Shown here: piece after piece, positions 9,405 through 18,765 of the stretch
Layout: each line of letters opens with the position of its first letter
Position numbering within the stretch: position 1 is the first letter of the stretch
DNA from: Coptodactyla brooksi
Taxonomy: Eukaryota; Arthropoda; Insecta; Coleoptera; Scarabaeidae
Length of the DNA stretch: 35,904 nucleotides
Reading direction: 5' to 3'
NCBI GenBank assembly: GCA_033557675.1
Contig: JAWQRM010000045.1
Location: forward strand, 1 to 35,904
Position numbers and translations under genes: made by a program
Notes under the pieces: model-generated
The model's database searches: none
What the model was told of the DNA's origin: nothing
The model's input: the letters and a program-made list of their open reading frames with translations, nothing else

Positions 9405-12095
9405 GTATCGAAAATTTTAGATTTGATATGTCACATGACTATATTTAAAACAAATTACTTAAACAACCCCTTATGCCAAGGGGTCGCCCCATGATAAAAA
9501 ACAAATACTTATAAATTGTGATATTTTAGTTGAGGTTGTTTAATATTATTTTAGGATACTGATTTAAAGGAGAAGTGCTGTTAAGCTAACACTCTTTTTT
9601 GCGGTGACACCCCTAACAAGGGGTAGCTTATAAAAACACAATTAAGTTTAGTATCAAACCAAATAACTTGGAAGTACTCTTTTTCAATATAACGCACATA
9701 TGTGCACTTCAATACTATTATGTTATTTATAATGTTATCTGTGGTGACACCCCTTAACAAGGGGTGAGTTATTAAAGCAAAACTCAACATAGTCATGTTT
9801 AGTATCAATTCAAATAATTTGTATATGCCTTTTTCAAATATAATAATGATATCTTATACAGAGCTATCTTATAGAAATTATCAAAAATATTAAAAAAAAT
9901 ATACTGTGTACTGAAATTTTAACTACCCCTTTAGCTTTATTTAGCAAGGAACAGCTTATAGAAACAGAATTAAGGATAATTCAATTTAGTATTAATCCAA
10001 ATAACTTGAAGGTGCTCTTTTTCTAATGTTATCTGTGGTGACACCCCTTAATAAAGGGTGAATTATTCAAACAAAATTTAACAAAGAAACTGATAACATA
10101 GTATCACAATTTTTTGGTTAAAATAAAGGCTGGTATGTTGTATAAAGGAAAAATCTATTATGGCAAAGTTAAAATCTTAAATACATCGTTATAAGATTTA
10201 AGTTTTAATGTCTAATACTCGCAAGCTCAAGGTGAGTCTTGGCGCATGCGCGGAGAAGCAATTTAATCAAATTATTACCTTGATGTCTTAATATTAAAAA
10301 GATTCTTTGCACCTTAACATATCTTTGTGCCCTTAATATTTGTTTAGTGAAGTACATACTTTATCAATTCCACATAGAATTAAAAAAATATAAAACAATA
10401 TCACAATTCTCCTAGGTTAAAATAAAGACTTGTACGTTATATAAAGAAAAATCTGTATGGCAGATTCATATAAAGCTACCCACGACACAGTGCGCTAAAA
10501 TCCTAAATACATCGTTAGAGGACTTTTAGCATTTAACAAGAAATGTCATAAATAAATAACCAGATTGGCGCGTGCGCAGAGAAATAATTTAATCAAATTA
10601 TTGTATATTCGATTTGATTTGATATATGGTGCATACCGCTTTTAACTAGAAAATTCAATTAAATTCGTAAACAGAGCAACGTATATTTTAGATTTGATAC
10701 GTCACACGACCATATTTTAAAAAAATCCATAAACAACCCCTTATGCCAAGGGGTCGTCCCATGATTAAAAAAAATACTTATAAATTGTGATATTTCAGTT
10801 GAGATTGTTTAATATTGTTTTAGATTACTGATTTGAAAAGGGAAGTATTAAGTTAACACCCCTTTCTATGGTTACACCCCTCGGCAAGGGGTAGCTTACA
10901 AAAGCAGACTCAAGTATCATAAAGTTCAGTATCTATTCAAATAACTTTGAGGTGCTTTTTTTTCAATATAGCGCAGATATGTTTAGTTCAATACTATTAT
11001 GTTATTCATAATATTATCTGTGGTGACACCCCTTAACAAGGGGGTGAGTTATTAAAGCAAAACTCAACATAGTCATGTTTAGTATCAATTCAAATAATTT
11101 GTATATGTCTTTCTCAAAAATAATAATGATATTTTATACAGAACTATCTTATAAAAATTATCAAAAATATTTAAAAATGAATTTACTGTGCATTAAGTTT
11201 TATGCAGCGGTGCATAGCATTTTAGTTATCTATTGTATTACAAAAATTTCATTAATAAAATCGATTAAATTCGTGAACAGAAAATCGAATATTTTAGAAT
11301 TGATACGTCACTTGACCATATTTTAAAAAATCCATAAACATCCCCTTTTACAAAGGGGTTGTCTAAATTATTAAAAACATAAATATTTATAAATTGTGAT
11401 ATTATAATTGACATTGTTTAGTATTATTTTAGAATACTGATTTAAAAAAGAGAGTGTTGAGTTAACACCCATTTCTATGGTGATACCCTTCGGCAAGGGG
11501 TAGGTTATAAAAACAGATTTAAGTATAATCAGGTTTAGTATCAATCCAAATAACTTTTTCAATATAATGCACATATATTTACTATAATAGTATTATTAAA
11601 ATAAAATTTAACATAGTCATGTTTAGTATCAATTCAAATACTTTGTATATGCCTTTCTCAAATGTAATGATAATGCCTTTTACAGAACCATCTTATAGAA
11701 ATTATAAAAAATGTCTAAAAATGAATATACTGTGCATTTTATTTAAGTTTTATGCACCGGTAAAATCAATAAAATTGATTAAATTCGTAAATAGAACATC
11801 GAATATTTTAGAATTGATACGTCACATGACCATATTTTAAAAAATCCATAAACAACCCCTTTTACAAAGGGGTTGTTGAAATTATTAAAAAGTAAATACT
11901 TATAAATTGTGATATTATAATTGACAGTGTTTAATATTATTTTAGAATACTGATTTAAAAAAGAAAGTGTTTAATTAATACTCTTTTCTGTGGTAATACC
12001 CTTAAATCAGGGGTAGTTTATAAAAAAACCAAATTAAATATGGTCATGTTGGGTGTCAATTCAAGTAATTTGGAGGTGTTTTTCAAGGAAATATT
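9405..12095 (+). repeat. Family A repeat block 3 (forward)
   Basis: P1 hairpins lie at about 9464, 10733, 11337 and 11854, P2 at 9604, 10871 and 11482, and P3 at 9745, 10038 and 11024. A full unit runs: TTTGATACGTCACATG, P1, about 130 nt, P2, about 140 nt, P3, then a TTAGTATCAATTCAAATAA block, and finally the small palindrome around AATCAATAAAATTGATT. Units are about 520-600 bp where intact. A recurring open frame that begins MFSINSNNLYM is present in several copies (11075 and 11619 here) but shows no sign of selection. Confidence 0.85.
10108..10605 (+). repeat. Direct repeat pair with GCGCATGCGC-type core
   Basis: The copies are 10108-10281 and 10400-10605. They share TCACAATT, GGTTAAAATAAAG, a CTTAAATACATCGTTA-type block, TTGGCGCRTGCGC and AATTTAATCAAATTATT. 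They are inserted within family A block 3 and are not part of the usual unit. The CG-rich cores stand out from the AT-rich surroundings. Confidence 0.7.
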
Positions 12096-13300
12096 GTTGT
12101 GTTGGTGATAATATAAACGGTGTTTTGAAATGATTTTATAAAAATCTGTTTGATTGAGTTTAAAAGGCTAGGTAAGGTGTTAAGGTTGGAGAGAGATGGA
12201 GAGTGCGGTCTTAGAAATTTAGATGAACCTAAACCAGTTGTTTGCTAAAGTAATTAAGAGAGGGTATAAAGGATTTTGGGGTTGTTACTGACCCTCTTTA
12301 AGGAAAATGTTGGTAATTAAGTAGATAATTAGAAGGGGTATGTCGGGGTTTCATCAATTTGCTTAATAGACGTGTTTTTACCTTTTCGGAAAATTAAGGG
12401 CACACGATTATGGTCAGTTGTATCAATTACCTAAATTCATGAATGATTCCGACCTTTTAGAAGGCTCTCGTGTATCTCCCGGGGAACAAGAAACGGAAAT
12501 GAATATTGCAGCCTTACGGCAGATGTATGGCGTACATCTATGGTTGAGTGCAGAAATTTGTTTACACGGAGTGATATATTATTTGCGTGGCGTTCGCGTA
12601 GGAAATTCATTATAATCTATTTTGAAAATAAATACCAGTATCTGTGACATGTCCGAAAGGGTTTGTTAATGCATTACACCGCCCACAACGGCACATTGAC
12701 AGGGCTAATTTATTACAGCGCGCATAAAACTGGGCAACTTGGGCAAATTTTGACGTTACGCTACCGCTTTGTTCTTTTTTTTTTTCTCGCAAAACGAACG
12801 ACCGATTTACGTTTTCCTACGGACGACTATAAAGGAATGTCGATAAAATTTTTATCCGTTTGAAATTTTTACGAGTAGGTATCGATTTCGATCTTTACTG
12901 GCACTTTATTGCGCCTATTGTTAGGGAACTTACAAATTGATAACTGCCTTCGGAAATATTTCAGCAGTTCCCGTCAGAAGTTTCACATTTCCATACCGTT
13001 TTCTCTGGGGGTTTTACTCTCCCAGGGGCAATTCGAATTTATACAGTTTTAGTTAGCGTTTACGAATCCGCCTTGACGTTTCGATGACATCCCAGACACC
13101 CTTGTCAACACCTCTTCGAATCGAACCAATATGTGTTGCATTATTGATAATGTTGTCTGTGGGTCCCACGACAGATCACTATATTAGATTATTTCTCTTC
13201 ATATTCTTGGAATTTAATTTAATATTGCATTTAAATTAAAAATTGTTTGCTATATTAGAATATAAAAAAGTAATATGATACAAACAGTAACAGCCAAGAC
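12096..13300. other. Mostly single-copy DNA with one family A remnant
   Basis: No gene was recognised. A 65-codon open frame at 12418-12615 starts with TTG; its first ATG is only a few codons in, and it resembles nothing known to me. At about 13136-13165, ATTGATAATGTTGTCTGTGG is a leftover of the sequence that normally precedes a P3 hairpin in family A. Confidence 0.55.
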
Positions 13301-14152
13301 AGGTCGTGCGTAATTGGTCATGTCGTACATATAAATTACTCTTTTACGTCTTGGCAAACAAATGTGTTTATGACTGCCAATGTACGCAAGTGATTATAAA
13401 TGAAACTTTAAAAATGAAATTACAACTGTATACTTACACTACCTCTGCATTATCATAAAGTATCTGGTTCTGTTTCATAGCCAGTTATAATTAATATCAA
13501 CACAAAACTACATCATCATTGTTTTCGTATTGCCAACAGACGTGACAAAAGCAAAACATAATTTGTTACAATTTGTAAATCCTAGAATTAAAAAAAAAGT
13601 TTATTGTTAAACATTGTTACCTCAATCTAATTGACAATGGGGTAAATAAGTAAATAATCAAAAATATAATATAATAAATATCGATATATAAGAAATATAA
13701 TAATGACAGATAGTCTGTACAGTTGTAATAATCATTAAAGAAATGTATTGGATGAACTCGGTATATCATGGCGAAGAGAATTGCAAGCGTGTTAAACTTT
13801 GCGTGCGTAATATGCTGTATCGTTGATGTAATTGAATAGCAAATGATGATAAAGCAATTGTATCTGAGAACTGACGAACAAATTACTTCCAGAAGCGAAA
13901 ACCGCAAACAAGGGTTGTATGATACCAGTGGCGTGCTTTGGGGTTGTTTTTATTGTAACTGACTAAGCAAGTGGCAGAGCATCTTCGACATCTTCAGGGC
14001 TTTGACCTGACCACGATAAGTATACGATTGTAATTTCATTTTTAAAGTTTTATTTATAATTACTTGCGTACATTGGCAATCATAAACACATTGGTTTGCC
14101 AAGACGTAAAAGAGTAATTTATATTTACGACATGGCCAATTACGCACGACCT
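13301..14152. mobile_element. Non-autonomous TIR element, about 850 bp
   Basis: The terminal inverted repeats are about 136 bp long, 13301-13436 and 14017-14152. They begin AGGTCGTGCGTAATTGG and share the TTTTACGTCTTGGCAAAC and GCCAATGTACGCAAGT blocks at roughly 90% identity by eye. The interior has no transposase; a 96-codon AT-rich frame on the minus strand is not convincing. No clear target-site duplication was found, so the superfamily is not assigned. Length and structure fit a long-TIR MITE. Confidence 0.75.
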
Positions 14153-14607
14153 TTAGAAAGAATCCAAAAAGCCATGTTTTATTTTTTCATATAGTTTAAA
14201 GATTAAAAAAGAAAAATTAAATTTATAATGTACAAGTGCAGGATTAAGGAAGATTGATATTTTTTAACCCCCTAACGAACCCGTGGGTACGCCTCTGTTC
14301 TTTTTTCAACCTAAAAGTACGGCTGCTAACAAGGAACGCCCTGGTCTTTAGCTGATCTCGATATCTCTTTTCGTTTCTGAAATATTGCAAAAAATGTGTT
14401 TTTGAGGAATTAACTTTGAACCCCCTTTACACACCCCAAAACCAAAAAACGGGGCGCTAAAAAAATAAGTGTCAAATATTTTTCGGTGTTCTACATTCCT
14501 ACCAAATTTTATCGAAATCGGAGAGATACACTTGGGTGCCTCTGCTTGTAAGATAATATCAGAAAATCTAACAACAAGTTGAAGTATCCCTGAAAGATAT
14601 GTTTAAA
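14111..14607 (+). repeat. Tandem duplication, copy 1 (497 bp)
   Basis: This is the first copy of a head-to-tail duplication. It starts inside the right TIR of the 13301-14152 element (AGAGTAATTTATATTTACGAC) and continues into flanking DNA: TTCATATAGTTTAAAGATT, GTACGGCTGCTAACAAGGAA, CTGATCTCGATATCTC and a TGAAAGATATGTTT end. Confidence 0.9.
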
Positions 14608-15115
14608 AGAGTAATTTATATTTACGACATGACCAATTACGCACGATCTTTAGAACAAATTAACATTTAGAAAAAATCCAAAAAGTCGTGTTTTATTTTT
14701 TCATATAGTTTAAAGATTAAAAAAGGAAAATTAAATTTATAATATACAAGTGCAGAATTAAGGAAGATTGATATTTTTTAACCCCCCAACGAACCCGAGG
14801 GTACGCCTCTGTTCTTTTTTCAACATAAAAGTACGGCTGCTAACAAGGAACGACCTGGTCTTTAGCTGATCTCGATATCTCTTTTCGTTTCTGAAATATT
14901 GCAAAAAATGTGTTTTTGGGGGGGTTAACTTTGAGCCCCCATTACTCACCCCAAAAACCAAAAACGGGACGCTAAAAAAATAAGTGTCAAATATTTTTCG
15001 GTGTTCTACATTCCTACTAAATTTTATCGAAATCGGAGAGATACATTTGGATGCCTCTGCTTGTAAGATAATATCAGAAAATCTAACAATAAGTTGAAGT
15101 ATCCCTGAAAGATAT
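14608..15115 (+). repeat. Tandem duplication, copy 2
   Basis: This matches 14111-14607 closely. The visible differences are an insertion of about 17 bp just after the TIR end (around 14655) and a G-run in place of GAGGAA near 14920. It runs directly into family A block 4, which shows that the parental locus was TIR element, flank, then family A. Confidence 0.9.
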
Positions 15116-17340
15116 GTTTGTTATATTTAAAAAGAGCACCCCCAAGTTATTTGATTCGATACCAAACTTGATTATACTTAATTCTGGTTTTATAAAGTAC
15201 CCTTTGCTGAGGGGTGCCACCGTAGAAAAGGGTGTCACCTTAACATTTTATTTTTTAAATCGGTAATCTAAAATAATATTAAACAACGTCAATTATAATA
15301 TCACAATTTGTAAATATTTACTTTTTTATAATTTAGACGACCCTTTTTCTACAAGGGGTTGTTTGTGGATTTTTTTTGCTATTTGTATTATGTTTGTGGA
15401 TTTTTGCTGTTCACGAATTTAATCGATTTTATTGATTAAATTCTTATAATATAACAGATAACTAAAATGCTATGGACCGGTGCATAAAACTTAAACAAAA
15501 TGCACAATAAATTAATTTTTAAATACTTTTGATAATTTCTATAAGATAGTTCTGTATAAGATATCATTATTATATTTGGGAAAGGCATATACAAATTATT
15601 TGAATTGATACTAAACATGACTATGTTGAGCTTTGCTTTAATAACTCACCCCCTTGTTAAGGGGTGTCACCACAGATAAATGACATTATAAATGACATAA
15701 TACTATTGAAGTGCACATATGTGCGTTATATTGAAAAAGAGCCCTTCCAGGTTATTTGGTTTGATACTAAACTTAATTGTGTTTTTATAAGCTACCCCTT
15801 GTTAAGGGGTGTCACCGCAGAAAAGAGTGTTAGTTTAACAGCTTCTCCTTTAAATCAGTATCCTAAAATAATATTAAACAATCTCAACTAAAATATCACA
15901 ATTTATAAGTATTTGTTTTTTTATCATGGGGCGACCCCTTGGCATAAGGGGTTGTTTAAGTAATTTGTATTAAATATAGTCATGTGACAAATTTAAAATG
16001 TTCGATGTTGTATTTACGAATTAAATTGAACTTTTTGGTTAAAAACTACATTAATTTCTGTTAAATTTTGTTTTAAGAATTCACCCCAGATTAAGGGGTG
16101 TCACCACGGATACCTCATTTTTTTTAAAAAGCTGCTGTAAGATAATATTAGAAAATCTGAAGCATCACGACTTATAAGAATTTATTATTTTTAGTGATGA
16201 CAGCAACCCCCTTTCTATAAGGGGTTGTTTATGCAATTTGTATTAAAAGTAGTCATGTGGTATATCAAATCTAAAGAGTTCGACAGTATAAACGTGATTT
16301 TTCTGCAATAAGTCTACGACATAATCGAATTCGGCCGAGAAGGGGGTGGTTTTTGTAAAATTATTAACAATACAATAGCCTTCAGTTGTTTATGGATTTT
16401 TTTCAAATATGGTCGTGTGACGTATCAAATCTGAAATGTTCGATGCTCTGTTTACGAATTAAATTGAATTTTCTAAATCAAAATTGAATTAAGTTAAATT
16501 TTGTTTTAATAATTCATCCCTTATTAAGGGGTGTCACCACATATACCTTCTTTATTTAATCGCTGCTCTTAGGCAATATTAGAAAATCTAAATTGAAGTA
16601 TCACAAACTATAAAAATTTATCATTTTTAGTGATGAGAACAACCCCCTTTCTGTAGGGGGTTGCTTATGTAATTTGTTTTAAATGTAGTTATGTGATATA
16701 TCAAATCTAAAAAGTTCGACAGCCTAAATGCGATTTTCCTGCAATAAATCTACGATATAATCGAATTCGCCCGCTCCGGAGAAGGGGGTGGTTTCTGTAA
16801 AATTCTCAGACATGCTGGTGCGTGATGTCAAGTAGCAAAATTCGGAGACTTCGATCGCGAAGTTGCTGAAGTTGGAACTTCAGCAAATCTAATAAAAATT
16901 CACTCCTTATTAAGGGGTGATAGTAGGTAGTTTTACTAATTCACCCCTTATTAAGGGATGTCATTATCAACAACACAATAGCCTTCCCTTAAAGATATGT
17001 TTGTTATTTTTAAAAAGAGCACCTCCGATTTATTTGAATCGATACCAAACTTAAGCAGACTTAAACCTGTTTTTATAAACTACCCCTTGTTGAGGGGTGT
17101 CCTCGTAGAAAAGTGTGTTAACTTAACATTTTCTTTTTTAAATCAGTAATCTAAAGCAATATTAAACGATCTGGGTTGTAATATTACGATCTATAAGTAT
17201 TTTTTTTATCACGATGACGACCCCTTTGTGTAAGGGGTTGGTTTATGGATTTTTCTCCCAATATGGTCGTGTGACGTATCAAATCTAAAATGTTTGATGT
17301 TCTGGTTACGAATTTAATCAAATTTTCTAGTTAAAAATGA
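15116..17340 (-). repeat. Family A repeat block 4 (reverse)
   Basis: Reverse-oriented units have hairpins at 15191-15215, 15333-15364, 15645-15672, 15793-15818, 15931-15957, 16081-16106, 16204-16231, 16513-16535, 16640-16669, 17079-17105 and 17217-17243. The stretch 15480-16020 is the closest relative of 9405-9910, in inverted orientation. Two A' modules lie at 16055-16370 and 16495-16805. An isolated hairpin half, ACTCCTTATTAAGGGGTGA, near 16900 is followed by a second one near 16945. Confidence 0.85.
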
Positions 17341-18765
17341 TTTACAAAAAATTTTTGGTCATCATTGAGCTTACAAGTTTCTTCGTCACACAGAGAAACG
17401 TCTATTGGTTAGAATCAGGAGGCGGCTTCTCGATAACATTTAGGAGGTTGTTCTTTATCGGTTACGCATTCGTCGTTAGAAATAAACGAACCGTGCTGAT
17501 ATCGGGTGGTAACGCGATAAAATCTCGGAAATGAAAATTCACTGTTCACGCGGACGTTGGAAAAATGTATCCTTTTTGTCAGGGACAATTTGCAAAGACC
17601 TCTATCGAGAGTTCTGACGAAAGGAAAGACTTGATAGTTGACCCCGGCAGGGTTTCCGATGTGATCTACCCGCAGGATCTAACAATGGCTTTCCATTTTA
17701 CGTATTACTCAAGATTCTCAGTCCCACATGTCATATTTCATCTCTCCCCCACCCCTTAGCGTGGCGTAGTTTTAATATTCAGTACTTGCGTTCATAGATG
17801 TACTTGACCCACACCCTTGACGGCTACCCTAAAGAGAGTTAAGCTTTCCAGGAGGAAGGTGTTAAAAATTACCATAAAACTGGAAGATGTTTCCATCCCT
17901 TTTTCTTTTAATCCTTCCGTTTTAACTCCCTTAGGAAGCTACTATTTCCGGACATGCCACAACATAAAAATAGAATGAACAAAATCGAACAGCATAATGT
18001 ATTTATAGCAACACTATATCGATTCAATATTAAAAGAAAGCAGTCGTCGAAAGCACTACGTCGTAAACACTTGTACTACCCTACAAAAGGCCTTTTACAA
18101 ATTATTCATACGGCAGTCGTTCGGGGGATATCTTCTTCAATTCAGCAAAGTGAAATATTTAATGCTTTACGTATAATTTCAACCAGAATTACAACCTTTT
18201 AATGAAGCCATACTAAGCCACGCCCTCCATAAATTCTAATGTTGAATTCCTCCTATGCAATTAATCTTCCCCTTAAGAATTTCCTCTGAAAAATATTATA
18301 GTATTCATATGTAATCGTGGAAGAAGGGGGTAGGGGGGGATTGCGAGAAGTGGTAGTTTGCGAAGGAAAAAAATGCGACCCCTGCGTGGCGGGTTCGGTG
18401 TCGCTGCGGTCGAAGCGAAAGGGGAGTGGCGGGGGTCTAGTTACCCAGTAGCTCTGGGAACCGGGACATTGACTTTTAAATTGTATACACCTAAGCAGCT
18501 AACGTCAAAGCTGAATAATACATGTTAAACGATGTAGCGAGCATCTGTTGAATATTTTATTTATTAAAATCGGGTGGCGTTCTCAAAAAAAAGGGCGAGT
18601 CTTCGACAGCCCCCGTAACAATTTAACTGCACCCCTGAAGCTTGCAAATACGTACGGAAACCTGCAGTTCGGTTGACACGTCGTAGTTGCGCTGACATGA
18701 ATTATTCCATCTCACGCCTCTTGTTCTCTACGTAAAGGTTTTCTTAAACTGATTCTGAAGGGTTT
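17341..18765. other. Single-copy DNA, no gene recognised
   Basis: ATG-initiated frames of 64-82 codons occur at 17565-17759 and 17954-18202 without any recognisable domain, splice context or conserved neighbour. A GC-rich island at about 18320-18450 has G-runs (GGGGGTAGGGGGGGA) and stands out from the AT-rich surroundings. Confidence 0.5.

Noticed and set aside
12418..12615. 65-codon frame
   Set aside because: The nominal start is TTG, no homology is recognisable and no regulatory context is seen.
13617..13907. 96-codon frame inside the TIR element
   Set aside because: It is a hydrophobic, AT-driven composition with no transposase motif such as DDE/D signature spacing.
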